From assembly GCA_016785225.1 (NCBI GenBank), contig JAFBJZ010000772.1, positions 3,658,001 through 3,722,000 of the forward strand: a stretch of DNA of 64,000 bases, read 5' to 3'. The notes beneath the pieces were generated by a model. The model saw nothing but the letters and a program-made list of their open reading frames with translations. It was not told the origin of the DNA and did not search any database. The translations under genes and the position numbers were made by a program. Shown in pieces: positions 1 to 13,936 of this stretch (position 1 is the first letter of the stretch; every line of letters starts with the position of its first letter). This DNA is from Psettodes erumei. Lineage: Eukaryota > Chordata > Actinopteri > Pleuronectiformes > Psettodidae.

Positions 1-88
1 AGCCTATCTTTGCAGTTATTTGGTTATAAACCAATGCAATGGACAAAATACAAATATGACCTGATGGTGGCACAAGGAGGGTTATCCT
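1..88 (+). repeat. Fragment of an abundant fish interspersed repeat (copy 1)
   Basis: The stretch resembles a repeat often seen in percomorph non-coding DNA. It has a 'ggtatttggtcataaacc' block, a 'tggacaaa' block, then 'gacctgatgatggcgc'; here these appear as ttatttggttataaacc, tggacaaaa and gacctgatggtggcac. A second copy covering the adjacent upstream part of the same consensus lies near 39.1-39.27 kb. The repeat class is not known to me. The match is from memory, not from a search. Confidence 0.5.
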
Positions 89-96
89 TACTTACA

Positions 97-99
97 CGA

Positions 100-146
<47 letters not shown>
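97..146. repeat. (CA)n/(TA)n microsatellite
   Basis: A short CA run passes into about 20 TA units directly after repeat copy 1. Confidence 0.95.
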
Positions 147-149
<3 letters not shown>

Positions 150-3100
150 ATGATATCTGAGAATCATTGATTAAACAAAATCTTTGATAAAAAAAGATGC
201 TATGAATTAACAGTTATATATTTAAACTAATTTGAAAATGAATGATATTACTTGGACAGGTGTTAATATGTGTATACATACATGTATATGTAATATGAGT
301 ATGTGTTCTCTCTGGAAACACTGTAAACTCTACTCCCTAATCTGTCCGTTTAGATAAGGTCAAAGATTGCTGGCCCAGCAATGCCTCTCGAATTGACTCA
401 CCACAACGCGATTAAAGTAATTTGGGTTCGCTCATTTATCGAACGGTTGCACAAAAAACATTTCCTTGTGTTCTTTTCTCTCCTCTCTCGTCTTTGTGGT
501 TGGTAATTCTGGTTGGTGACCTTTGAACTTGAGCTGTGTGATGACTGTGCTCCTCCCTTATACAGTATGAGCCCCACTTCTGTAACAGACCGTGCTAATG
601 TGACTTTTGAGTAAACAGTTGGGCTGAAAGTAACACTGCAGGGTCTTGTGGTCACATGTCTAGATGTCCAACTACAGCAAAAGGGACAAGCTATGGATCC
701 AATTGCTCAAAGACATTATGCACATTGTCTATCCCCACAGCCCTAAAAAATGAGCTGAATGATTTTTAGCTGTTAATATGATAATCAATTATACATTTGT
801 CAGCGCTAATGGCCTTCGCCAACACAAAGGGGCATCAATGTTGAACTATAAGGCCAAAGGAATTATTAGAAGAAGCATTATTTCCCTAGGATGCAAGAGA
901 GGATTAAACTCCAAAGCTTGTGGGAGACTGGAATTATTTTTCTTCTCCCTGGGGTTATCTCAGGTAACAACTATTCAAGTATTATTAAAAAGCTAAAAAT
1001 GGCTCATACAGTTATAGCAACCTGAATTCAGGTGCCAAGGGGTATTTGCCACTGAGTGTAGGTATTGTGTGTGTCTACGGGCATATGGCATGATCGTGCA
1101 CGTGCCTTTGCATGAATGTGCAAGAATGCCCTTGGAGACTTGTTTGTGTGCGTGCGTGTGTGCTGACGGAGGCAGTTGGTAGTTGTGATGTGTGTCTACA
1201 AAGAAAGCGGGGTGAGAAGACCTCCTTAAATGTGCACAGCTCTGCAGAAAACAACTTTGGCATTTGTGCTAAAACAGCCAATAAGTAGGTCTATTTTGTC
1301 ATTGCAAACACTGCATTTATTCCACTGTGTTGATCAGTAATTCTCAATGATATTTTTTTTTCTTGTTCATCTGAAATCTGGAGCCTGCTCCAAATATGGT
1401 TTGCGTCTATCACAGCACAGTGTAACTAATCTCATTATGTCTTCATGTTTTGAATGTAGGTACTAACAGACATGCATAAAGACAACCACACAAACACACA
1501 TATCCATTCATAGAGCACATGAATAAGGAGTTTTTGCAGTACTCTGCTGAAGTGTCGGATTGAACTCTTTCTTTTCCTCCATGTTCTACACTTTATGTTA
1601 TCAACTTCCACTCCTATCCAGCCATCCACTCTTACCTCATGGTACTGCCTGTGCTCCCTTTAAAAGAAAACAAGATTTCAAATGTAAGAAGAGAATTTAT
1701 GTTCCTGTGTGGTGGACTGAGAGGTAGAGTGTTTTGGATATGTTTGAGCATGTCCCTTGATCTGTCTTGGACTGGTCTACAGTCTGTATGTGTATGTGCA
1801 TGTATGTTTCCCTACCCTCAAGGGGCCGATTCTCTGGAATATCATTCTCACTGATCTGAAGCAATTTGAGTGTTGATGACCTTGTAGAGTATCACTGGTG
1901 TCTAATGCCAAAACATGCTGCTGGCTTGACTCATTCACACATTCACACTGCTTGGCTGGTAACTTCCCAGGTCTGCTTCATGTCTTCTATCCAAGGCATT
2001 GGTGTGGGGAAGACATGGCAGCATATACTATGTGCCACTGATTATGCCACCACTTGAAGCAAAAGCTTCTCATCTTGATTATAAGTAACTGTATTTGTTG
2101 ATTGGAAAAGGACAAGTTAAGCCTTTATCACAGCAAATAAGTATAAGATAACTAATATCTACTTTTTTATTACTTTATTCTGTCCTACCTTAACTGTAGA
2201 CTCTTCTGAAACAGGAGGTAGACGTGTCCCACTGAGTGCTGACTGTGTGTGTCTAAAGTTGATGTGAGTATTTCTAGACAGCTCCACGGCTACCTGTGTT
2301 CTTGTCCCTCTTCACTGGCCCGTTCCCTAGTGAGAGCCACTGAGTTCACCTGAAGTTCGCTGCACTCTCTGAAATCTTGTCTGTTGGCGTTTGTGTTGCA
2401 ATTAGCCTGCCAGGCTGTAGAAAGACGCAGACCCTTGAGTTCTTGACTGCATTCCAAATTAGCCTCCTCTGTGTTACTTTCCACACCCAATCCCCTTTCT
2501 ACTCCACATCGCGCTAGAATGAATGTTCGGGTTTTATTTGGTGTGAGCTGTTTGTTTTTCAGAGGGTCTTTTTGCCCCCACTGAGACTGTCAGTTTAGTT
2601 CACACTACTGATGATTGGAGCAATGCCTAGGTATTTATCTCTCTTAGGGAATGGATGGGGGAAATAGAAGACAGATAAGCAAAAATGATAAGGCTGGCTC
2701 ATTTTCAGGCCGGTCAGATCTGTGAAGATGTTATCTCTTAAAAGAAAATTAAAACGCTGCATCTTTATTCATTCAGTATCATTTATTCAGCATCATTCAG
2801 ATGGTAAGTTTTGACTGTCAGTGTTGTGTAATCATGTACTGTATTAGATGATTGGTGACTGTTACACTGGATCATACTGTCATTATTTGTGTAGTTTGGA
2901 ACATCTTCCTACACTGTCTTTCCCATCTAAAAAAGATTATAAGGGAAGTGTTGGAAGTCCCATGACCTTGAAAAAGTACACACACACACACAACACAAAT
3001 AGCAGTGAAATGTAAGGCCAATACAAGGTTACAAAGAGAGCTGTTGAGGCAGACACACTGTAAATTGACTGCAACCTCACACCACCTGACAGGTGTAGGT

Positions 3101-6100
3101 AAACCAGCGAACAGACATGGGACATGCCACTGAGTGAGTCTCTGTTTGGACAGAGGCTGACCATGCTTCGTGCCACTGGAACAAAAGACAGCTCCGCTGA
3201 GCACCTTGGAGAGACGACGCTGACTGCGCTGCATAACATGTTCTACACTTCTCATCTGTCATTTTAAGGTCAAGAACAAGTACCTTCACAAGAACCTCAT
3301 CCCTGCCTGTAGTCTTCAGCGACATGTAGTAGAATGGTTGCCAAGTCAGTGGATAACAAACATGCTTAAATAATGGGGAAATTACTAACTGGCAACAGCC
3401 AGTGAGAGAGCACTGTGTGCAACCGCATACACAGCTGCTCAGTGGTCAGAACGCAACACTGAAAAAAGGGAATTTAATGCGCTCCAACATGCATGCCACT
3501 GTAATGATACCAGCACACTGCTCCTGGTATTCTCTCCCCCCAAGCAAGAGTCATACATTCCATTAGTTGGAATATTAACACAATCCCAAATTTTAGGAGA
3601 CTGCGGAGCTGAAAGTAGCAGTATTTATGTGTATTTGTCTGTATACAGTATGGCTCTGCCTTTACAGTGTATTGATTGCGATTAAGCATTTCTCTCAGTT
3701 TATGTCTATCATAGTGTTCCTGGAGGATTAACACTTGACCTCTTCCATCCTCTTACCAGCCTGCACCCTGATGACCATTTGTCTCAGACCTTTCATTTCG
3801 TGTATGTCTCTGCAATTTCAGTCTCCAAACAAGTTACAATTAAATATGCAGTATCTGTTAAAACCACTCAAATTCAATAACAGCAAGACATAGAAGGAGA
3901 AGGGTCACACCCACAACTGCAACCCCTTGCAACACTGCTTTTGAACTCAACACATGCTTAGGGAAAACTATCTAACAATACTCTGAAAAATCACATCATC
4001 TTCTGAGTCCAGAAAAACAACAGGTAAATGTGAGGCTAGCTTACAGTGGGATTTGAAATTCATGAGCAAGATGTTTGATATCCCTAATGGAAGTTAATTC
4101 TTCAAATTAAACAATTTGAGGAAATTAGGGTTGAAAACACACAACAATACTGTTATCTGAGTCAACCCTTGGGGTGTGATGGAGATGGATACAGAGTTGG
4201 TTGTAGGGGTTGCCTAGTAACAGTGTAGTTGATCCGAGCCTTATGGGTGTGCTGATGGGGTGTGGTCGAGGGCAAGCTGAGGGTCAGGTCATCTAGCTAA
4301 TTAATGTGCTCAATAGTCTTTACTGTAGCACTCAATTCTTGTCAATTACCTCTTATCTGTGCTTCAGCACTGTGTAAGTTTATATTGAGTCACAGAGGTA
4401 TGATTGAATTTTCTGGGAAATGAAATAGAATTTCCCTTGTTTAGCCTGCATCAAGAAAGAAAATGAAATCTTTCTTATGGTGGATCAAAAACATCTACTT
4501 CTACAGACCAGAGCATGTTTTCTGTTAATAATATCTATTCATCATGTGATGCAGTACATCGAATTCCATCCATAGTGCTGTTGTGACATTGACTTAAAAA
4601 TATGAGAAACTGTCAGCTGTACTAAGGCTTTTTATCCTCAATCATCATGCTCTCGGACCAATACATCATTCTTGTTTCTATCCATTGTTCTCAATTACTC
4701 AAGTCTTAGGAATGTGTTTTGTCAATAAACCGGCCTTCAAACAAAACAATTTTTACGTAAGGCAAAATAAAAACTCACAGTGCAAGCAAAATATCAAAGT
4801 TAGTGAAATCTTATTAAATAATTGGCCATGGAACTCAGATGAATGAATCTAAAATGCTGGTTTTCCAGCGAGCAACAATAGATTGAGAAGGCATTCCGGA
4901 TCAACAACAGGTAATCAATCAGGTAATCAAAAGGAAATCATTTCAGTCTGACGGTGAATTTTCCTGGCTTGCTAAGAACAAAAGGTCAGTGTCGTTCAAA
5001 TTGCTTGGCTGAAAAGAGAAAGAAAAAAGATGATTGACAATGATTTGTGATGGTAGGTCACAGTCTCAGCCTCTCCCATTTGTGGCTGTGGAGCACTGGT
5101 AAAGCCAAGTGGTAATTCTCAAACCAAGATTATAAAGCCACTTAACTGCAAAATCAATAACTGATAATATAATACTGATAATTCTGTATGTTGTGGTGCT
5201 CAACATTGCATCTGTGACACATAATGCTGAACATTAGCTTTAGGAGCATGATTCAGTCATGCATAATGATGGATGATAATAATAATCTTGCTAATTTTGC
5301 TTTGCAAAACACCCCCTTGGAGATGCATTTTGTTTTTGATAAGTGTGGTTTCTCTGGATAGGCTCAGTGTTTTTTCTTTGTATGTTGGTTTTTTTTTTTA
5401 CTTTGATTGCCTCATGCTATTATGGGCATCCTTGAAACAGTAATGGAAAAATAAAGACACTCTGTTTTTGTTCTCTACTGTTTTTGCCATTTGTTGTATT
5501 CACTCACTCACATTTCACCCTCTAACAGAACCAACATTGCCAATAGTGCCAATAGTGCAAAGAATATGGTGTGAACTTGCTCTGTATGAAAAAATGCTCT
5601 AAGATGACTTCTCTTAGGATTGGGTGATAAATGGATACAATTGACTTGATTTGGCCTTACTCTTGACCTCATTCCTAATTCGCTCTTTTTCAGCAACTCC
5701 AACATAATGGACAACTGGACCTAGAATGTCTGAAAGGATCTGGTTGATGCCCTGCTCTCCCTGGATGGGTTGTTTGGTGCCTTTATCTCTGATTCTATTC
5801 ACTGGTGCCAGAAGCTGGAGCTGGATGCAGCTGTGATATCATCTCCCCCCTCACAGTAAAGCCCCCTACCTCCTCGATACCCTTACACTGAGATTGCATG
5901 GCATCAGTGAAGAGTAGAGAGAGGCGGAGGATCCTGTAATTGACTTGGCCTGCCTCTGCAGCTTCCAGTCCACATCTGGTTGAATGATGTCAACCGCACC
6001 AGTCCACCCTCAAGGTGAAGAAGGTGATAATGTTTTGATATGGTCACAACAGTTGCCTGATATTGTAACAGCTTTTCTAAACTGAAAAAATCATGTATCA

Positions 6101-6723
6101 AAATAAAAGCACTCCTCTGGATTAATTTCAAGTGTGTGCACATGATCCACTTGAGTTGAAATTTGATAAACAAGTATACAGACCACTGCTATTGCACCGA
6201 CATCAACATTGCAAGCAAGGTGAATGGCCTATGGAAAAATGCACTTATTTTACTTTGAAGTAGCTCAGATTAAAGCATCCTCTAAATGGCTCACATTAAC
6301 ATAATCATTCAATCTATTCTTACCTTTCTTTGTCTGGGAATAGTGGAGACGTGGTACATAAAAGAGTGTTTGCTTTCTGTGATCAAATGATGCTTTAACA
6401 AGTAATAGCTACAAAACGTGTTCAGATACTAATGATGTTAGGCATTCTACACCCATGATTTTGAGTGGTGTACACAATACAGCCAGTGAGTCTTAAAGAA
6501 GACTCTTTGATGCTGAAAAGCCACCAGGATCAGAGTGACTATGCATATGGCAAGGCTGTACCTGGAAACTCGGTATGAGGCTGAATCTATATGTCCTTCA
6601 CTTTGTCTGGGCTTATGGGTGGGTGTGTGTGTCCCACTCAAAAGCCTATTGACCCGATGCTGCTGTAAACACTGTCAACGACCTTTACTATTTGTGGATG
6701 TGGGAATGTTTGTATTATGGGCA

Positions 6724-6758
<35 letters not shown>

Positions 6759-7984
6759 ATTGATAGAGGTCATGTCAGAGAGGTGATCTTTATCTACTTG
6801 TGTGTCTGCCTGATCGTGTCCACTACTCTCTGTTTCTGTGTCACAATTCAAGATAGTGCCTGTCTCAACTAAGGAAGACAACGTGGCTCAGGCTGCATTT
6901 ATAGATCGGAAAGCAGAGGACACCAAAATTTACCACAATTTACACATTTACGTCGACTAGCGTTTAACCTTATGTTTGACAAGACAAAACCAGGGTTTAG
7001 GACAACAGGCAAAAACATTTTAGAGTTCAGACAGCACATCACAACAGTGAAGCTGCTCTGAGATTGAAGAGTTGTCCGACAAACACACACACATACACAG
7101 TCCAAAACCCAATAACAAAAACAGATCCTCATTTGTTGAAGGTGTGCCTGTGTGTGTTTGTCTCTGTTGCATGAGTTATTACCAATAATGAAGAGTTATG
7201 TGAGCGTGAGTGGCAGTAATGACGAGCCTACAAACATGGATGTGCTATTAGGCCACCAGATGACCAAGTATAATATGAATACAAATACAGCCATCAGCCC
7301 CTTGTTGCCACAGTGTTACAATAATAATCATTTTACGACTATATTAAAGAGACAGTGAGCTGCCCTGGGTTCATCAAGTGACTGTTGACTAGATCTCAGT
7401 GACCAATGGGTACAAAGGAAAACCCATTATCATTTGACAGAAAAGAGGTCAGCTGAGGCCACTACAATCTATTGACAGAACTAGTGACAGTGGGTGGAGG
7501 GACAGAGAGGGAAAGAATGTTTTCAATGAAACAGGAATTGTAAATTGCAGCCGAGCCTTTGAGTCTGGTGAGTCATACATCTAGACAAATACAGCAGGAG
7601 AGAAATGAGCAGGGGAGCAACACAAGCAGAGTGAAGGAGAGAGAGAGAGAGGAAGGAGGAACACTGGGGGCGATGGGGGGGTATCCAAAGGACTTTTTAA
7701 AAATACAGGTACAAGTTTTACCAAGTAAGTATATGTTAACCAGTGTACTTTTACATAACTGGAAAATATATCTGTTGAGGGTGTACATTACATATATTGT
7801 CATTAATTTCAGGTTTCAGGTTTCCCACAGACCACCAAACCTCACTACTATCTAGAATAAAAGGTGTGAAACTTGTTGAAAACTTTGTATAGTTTGTATA
7901 TATTTGTGTAATTTGAAGTAATTTAGAGATTTAGAGGGGGAGAAAAAGGGATGAGAACAAGGTGATCATAGGGTTACATTGACA
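147..7984. other. Non-coding region, no gene recognised
   Basis: AT-rich sequence with short ORFs only, none with a recognisable domain. It holds a (GT)n tract at 6728-6757, a short (CA)n near 2980-2995 and GA-rich stretches near 7635-7665. I see no RNA gene or intact mobile element. Confidence 0.6.
6728..6757. repeat. (GT)n microsatellite
   Basis: About 15 perfect GT units. Confidence 0.95.
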
Positions 7985-7992
7985 CTGACATA

Positions 7993-8276
7993 TATGGGTA
8001 AGGAGCTCAGACATCCAGAGGGAGCTAGAGTTGCAACTTTGCAGTACTGAATGGAGCCAGTTAAGGTGATTTGGACATGTAATCAGGACACTTCCTGAGC
8101 ACCTTCCATTGGAGGTTTTCCAGACACGTCCAACTGTCAGGAGGCCCCAAAGTAACACAACGGAGGGACTGGAAAGCATTGTTCGAGAGAGGGACATTTA
8201 AAGTACCATGCTTAACCTGTTGCCACTGTGATATGACCCCAGATGAGCAGCACAAAAATGATGGATTGATGGATGT
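7993..8276 (+). mobile_element. Decayed LINE 3' end (RTE/Rex3-like tail)
   Basis: The segment follows, with many substitutions, the 3' end common to a fish non-LTR element: 'aggagctcagacatcc', then 'gagccagttaaggtgatttg', 'ggaggttttccagacacgtc', 'aggaggcccc', 'gactgga', 'tgcttaacctgttgccact', 'gatatgaccccagatgagca' and a final GATG-type tail (atggattgatggatg). The order and spacing of at least eight blocks make chance unlikely. Only the 3' end is present, as expected for 5'-truncated LINE insertions. The family name is tentative; the plus orientation is clear from the tail. Confidence 0.8.
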
Positions 8277-8289
8277 TGACACTACTAGT

Positions 8290-11200
8290 GAACAAAGCTT
8301 AAACATTTCTGAACAGTGAATCATTTTGCAAAACAGCCGCTTCAGCTACTTCTACAAAGTTTCCAGGAAGAAACTCAATATACTAACATTAGAATACAGT
8401 GTGTCCCCAGCACCAGGCTACTACTGTACACATTCATGCAAGTCACAGGGTTATACTGGTTGCCACATGTTCACCTTAACTGTAATACAGACTATGGAGT
8501 TAAAGCCATATATAATGTGCTGGTCTCAGAGCTGGTGTGAATAAACAATAAATAGTTTGGAGTAAGTGAGCATGCATTCCTTTTTTCCACCAGGGTTGTT
8601 TTAAAGCAACTATTTGCTTTTATCAACCCTATAACCTTGAACACATTGTTACATTGCTATTCTCTAAACAAATATCTTTGCGTTTCTCAACTCTGCTGCC
8701 TGTTTGTATTTTTTTTTTTTGTATTTTTTTCTTGTTTTTTGTACCTAGTTTCACACACAGCACTAGCTTAGATATTTTATATAAATTTGGTCTGAAATAT
8801 TACTTTGAGAGTTTTGTTGTGTGAGTTAAACTTTGCATCCAGTTTTCTATGGTAGCACGAAACAGCAAAATATTCTAGTATAACTTGGTGTGTCTGTGTG
8901 TGTGCAGAATATATGTGTAAAAGACAGACAGAGAGATACTATACCACTATAACTTGGCCACTTGGTTGGACAAATAGCAATTTATGTCTCACCAAGATAT
9001 ATAAGTGATATATGGGTAAGAGTTACTTTGTGCTTTCCCATCTCTCTCTGCCCCCCCCCCCCCCCACCACCACCACCACCTTTTCCTAGTGATCGTGACT
9101 GTACTGACAAAAGCTCTCATCTGGGGAAGTTGGTTGCTCTCCATGTGCAGACACCCTGGTTGCCGGGGAAACCAGTCTAAAGTTGTGAGCAAGAGGCGGT
9201 GCAGGCCTCTGCAGTGCAGCAGAAAAACAGCAGCACAAGCCTGAACTTGGAGTGACGGCATACACGGCACAGCAGCACTCATCACGATACACATAGTCAC
9301 ACAGCTCTCCAACCTCTGCGTCAGAGCGTGTCTCTCTCTCTGGCTGTCCTGTAGAAATAAAACACATGCACTCAACATCTGCATTTCGTGTGTAGGCGGG
9401 TTTCACTGTGGATGGTGTCGTTCACCGGTTACCTGCAACAAGTCACTTGGAAATCAGAGTGAGAGGAGTAAACACTTTTATGTTCACTGTTCAGTTTGTT
9501 GCTCAAGAGAAAGTTTCGCTGTTACACAAGAGCTGAACCACACAAAACCTGACAAATATACAGGAGACCAGATAAATATATTTATCTGAGGAAAACAGCC
9601 GCGGGGCATCTACATGGGAGCGTCCACTTTCCAGGGACTCAAATCAACAACACTCACAAGCACAGTTTTCTTGTGCCTTAGCTACAGTTCTTTTGAAAAT
9701 TGTTTGGTCATGTACTACATGATCTTTGGAAAAACATGTCATGATTTAATTTATCCATTTCTGAAGGTATCTATGGAGGCCTAGGAGGGCAGACTTTGTG
9801 TTCACTGTGCTGTTACTGGGACCAGAATAACAACAGATATACAATGTCTTCGTTTGATATCGCCTTTCAGAAAGCTGTTAGGGCACATACTTTACAATGG
9901 AGATGACTAAAATGTTAAATTTTTCTGATTTATCAGTTCGTGCTATTTGGTTCTGCACATTCACATTCACAGCTAACACACACATGTTCACCCTCACATA
10001 ATCTTGTCACTGCGGCACTGATCTCTATCTCCGTCTCAGTCATAAAGCCACTTCAGAACCTAATGTGTGAAAGCAGAGGATAGAGTTGACAGTTGGTGTC
10101 TAGGCTCTGACCTCCTAACTGCTTACCTCACAAAGCTCAGCTCATCAAATACTGGGGAGAATCACAGGTTAAAGGTGTATGGAGTGGGCTTCTATTATGT
10201 TACATGACCATAAGTAGTAGCAATGGTAAAAGACGGTGCATCTAAACTGAGCACTGTGGCAGCAGCATAGGCATTAAGATTAAAAGAGTGAGCAGCAAAT
10301 GTCAGTTTAAACACACTTTCTGTTTTGCCAAATATTGCAGGGTTTTTTTCACACGTGTGTGCAGCAGCGCATTTCAGCTGTCTGCCTGAACTGGCTTTAC
10401 ATGCTTTATTGTTTTTTAACCGGACAAACTGCGTACACACAAACCTTGTTTGTCTCGGTTTAACAGTCTTTGTACAAAAAAATGTCATCCTTCCTCACAG
10501 ATGTTGATGGCAGTAATAGTTTCATAGAATCATATTTAATTACAGACTATAAACAGCCTGATGTGTGAAACGTGAGAATGTGAGTGTGAGACTCTTAAAT
10601 TCAGCCAGATGAGTCTTACGATGCTGTGCAGTCGGGAAGAATCTAAATGTCCTACTTAGCATTTTCTCAGGTTTCCAGGTTAATTTTATGACTTCTCTGA
10701 AGGTAATGTACTCCAACCGATTGATGCAAAGATGGTTTCTATGTATAAAAGTACTATTTAAAAGAAAATTATGCAGTGATACATACCACTGGTCTATTGT
10801 AATGTAGTACACACCTAATGTTGCTTAAATCTAAATGACTGACTCATTAGATACAACGATTAATTCCATTTCACTCTCTTCTGCTTGTCACCACAGCCCA
10901 TGTCCACAAGAGTCTTTTGTCAGTTTCATAGCTGACTATTGTCAAACATCTGGAAGCTACTATCTGCAATGGGGAGAGAAAAACAAACTGAGTCATCTTT
11001 TGCCCTGGTAGCAATGATGTTCAAGTCCCTATTATGAACCACAGAATCTGAAAAAATATTCAGTTACAGTAGCTTAGAGATATTGTGTCAGCTAAGACTC
11101 AAGCCCACCCCTCCAATTTCTTCTCCCTCCCTGTCAGCCTGCCTGTGTGTGTGTATGTGTGTGCAGATGTGTGTACATGGTATAGAGCTTTATAATGCTG

Positions 11201-12990
11201 ACAGGCAGAATGAGAGCAGAGCAAAGCTCAAAAAATGAGAGAGAAGGAGAGACAGAAAGGAAGAGAGAGGGAGAGAAGATACAGAGAGGCTGGGTTGCCT
11301 GACAGTCATTGCCCAAACCTTATCATTTACAAAAAGACAAAGAGCGAGAGAGAAATAGTGTGTGTGAAAGAGAGAGTATGTGTGCATGTGTATGTAAGTA
11401 AGTGAGATGAAAAATTAATAACTCAAAAACAGAGTTACACCTAAATTAAGTCTATTTGTCAGCAAATGACAGTCATTGTGTGTGGCCCCAGGCATTGTCA
11501 TTGTGAGGAGCATTGCTTTGCCATGCATATTTTGGCTGAGACTGATATTGTTTGTGGTGATTGAGATATACGAGCCTTGTTAGCAAGGTTGTCTACATGT
11601 GGTGTGAGTTTTGCCCCCCTCCCTCTCTCTTTTGCTGTCTCTTTACTTGATCATTTGGCTAAACAATGAGGAATAAAAACAAGAAAGAAAGAGATAACTA
11701 CAGGCATTATGAAAACTGCTCTAAGCTGGCTTTAATTCATTGGGTGTATGTATTTTGTGATTAATGGATCGGGAAACTCCATCATCTATCTGCACTTTTC
11801 CTTCACAAGGCAAACTATGCATATACTGCTTGCACCAGCTGAAACACTTGCTCAAGTCTCATTCAAGGTGACTCACCATTCATCCATCTGCTGTTTGCGT
11901 ACCTGCACTGTATAAAATCTTCTCAGAGCTTTGCCTGAGTTTGCAACTATTAGCAACTTTATGAAACTTGCTAACTTTGCTAACTCTGCTAGAGGTGGTT
12001 TGTGGCCTAAGCAGGACATGAGTGGCTGTCCTTGACCTTTTCTTGCCTATTAACAGCCTCTCCCCCTCCCAGTAAGAGCAGAGGAAAGAGATGGAAGAAA
12101 GGGCAGCTTGGCGGAGGAGAGGTTGAGGTGTGGGTGGGTGTGAAATGGGGGAGAGAATCACTGTGTGTGTATGTGTGTCCCGCTGATCAGCAGTGTTCAC
12201 TCTGTAGGAGTCCAAAGTGAACAGTGTTGCCTTCAGGAGCAGAGTAATATATTCAGCTGATGAGGTCTGCAGTGCACTGTAAAGTGTTCCCTCCAACCTG
12301 CTCCTGCGAGATCTCCCAGGGTGTTACATGAATAAACACTCTCAGGGTTCCCATGACTCTTCCCTTCCAGAAGCTGAATATTTTATACTGTATTTTTTTC
12401 AATGGGGATAAAATGCTAATCTGATCAGCTGTAGTTTTAAAACAATAAATATTGAACATACATATTCATTCAGAATAAGTGGGTGCATTAGAAGTATGTA
12501 TGTTTTGTGTATGCCAGAGAAAATAGTTTGTGTGTGTGTGTTTCAGAGAGACAACCGGACAGACTGACAGACAGACAGACAGAGGCGGTACAAAGGGCTG
12601 GCTGTGTTTCATGGGCTGGTCCTTATTTCCTGAGTGTAGCAAGCAGCAACTTGGAATATCAATGATGCTTGAATCCCCACAGATTTTACAAACCCCCCAG
12701 AGTTGCTGTGTGTATATTTGTGTATATATATATATATATATGTTTGTGTGTGTGTAGCATAACGTACATTATTCAGCTACAGCTTGCAGTCTTTGCCTAG
12801 CTGCAGCCATAGGCTAAACACCAGTTTACAGTTTTAAACAAAATCGCACACATACACACTCTTGCTTGGGGCAAGCTCTTAAATTGGATTGAGACCTACA
12901 AACTGATCAAAGCAGTTTGTAGCAGGATTGATGCTACCGGGAGTCCTAACCTGTTTATAAGAAAGCTTCCCTTACCCAACCCACCCTACC
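8290..12990. other. Non-coding region, no gene recognised
   Basis: Contains a C15 run followed by (CAC)n at 9051-9080, a mildly CpG-enriched stretch at about 9140-9440, purine-rich DNA at 11205-11375 and a (TA)n run at 12723-12741. Short ORFs here carry low-complexity or repeat-derived peptides only. Confidence 0.6.
9051..9080. repeat. Poly-C plus (CAC)n tract
   Basis: Fifteen consecutive C residues pass into about five CAC units. Confidence 0.95.

Positions 12991-12995
<5 letters not shown>

Positions 12996-13036
<41 letters not shown>
12996..13036. repeat. (CA)n microsatellite, about 20 units
   Basis: A perfect CA tract. It is complementary to the (GT)n tract at 13125-13160, about 90 bp away, giving an inverted pair. 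Confidence 0.95.
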
Positions 13037-13039
<3 letters not shown>

Positions 13040-13120
13040 GCTAGAATGTTCTTTTCAGTGCTGTGTCAGTGTGTGATTCATACACAGCAAAGACTCAACA
13101 GCTAAACAAGGAGGTAAGCC

Positions 13121-13124
<4 letters not shown>

Positions 13125-13160
<36 letters not shown>
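13125..13160. repeat. (GT)n microsatellite, about 18 units
   Basis: A perfect tract; partner of the (CA)n at 12996-13036. Confidence 0.95.
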
Positions 13161-13163
<3 letters not shown>

Positions 13164-13936
13164 ATGTCCGATGCAGTGGTTTTGTACAGGCTTTTGACTA
13201 CTTCCATCAGGACACAGTGGTACTCAGTGGCTATATCTATTAGGTCAATACATATCTAATGAGCTTGTCTGCTCAGTGTGAAGAAGTTCAAGAATCAAAC
13301 CATTTGTAAATGACGGGTGGATTCTTGATTCAAATGTTACTGCTGGATAAGTATGATATTTGTTTGTTATTTTCAGGATACCAACCTGCCTACTCACACA
13401 CAAGGTTATATTGATTATGCACACAAAGTCTCTCTTTTGTTCTTTGAAAACACACCAATCGTCCAAGACATATTGCCATGGAGATGGATGGCAAGATTCA
13501 TCTCTGTCTGCCCACCCAGACAGCTGTCTACATCCCAGCAGTCACTATGTAATAAGTTGCTTAGAGGTCTACTCGGCTGAAAATAATGAAAAGCCCACAT
13601 ACAGTTTTTAATGATGACACAGAATGCTGGGTATGCTGTATAATTTTATAACAGTCTCAGAAGTGATGCTGTTGGCCTGATTTCTAGTCTAATTCTAACA
13701 GGCCCCAGCCTGCGTCTCCCCAGAGAAACCTGGCCGAATCAACCATGAGAGCATGAGGGGCACACTCTATGATCCATCGCTAAAGACTCCCACTCTACAC
13801 AGGCTTAGCAATAATGTCAGTGTCTACATAGTGACACTTGCCATGTTTTCAGCTAAATGATTTAAAATATCTATTAAGTGAGGGCAAAACAAGCTAGATT
13901 CATTCTCAGTGCTTCAGTGCACCAAGCACTGAGTTA
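13161..13936. other. Non-coding region, no gene recognised
   Basis: Unique-looking sequence ending at the TA target dinucleotide (13935-13936) of the Tc1-like insertion. No feature recognised. Confidence 0.5.
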
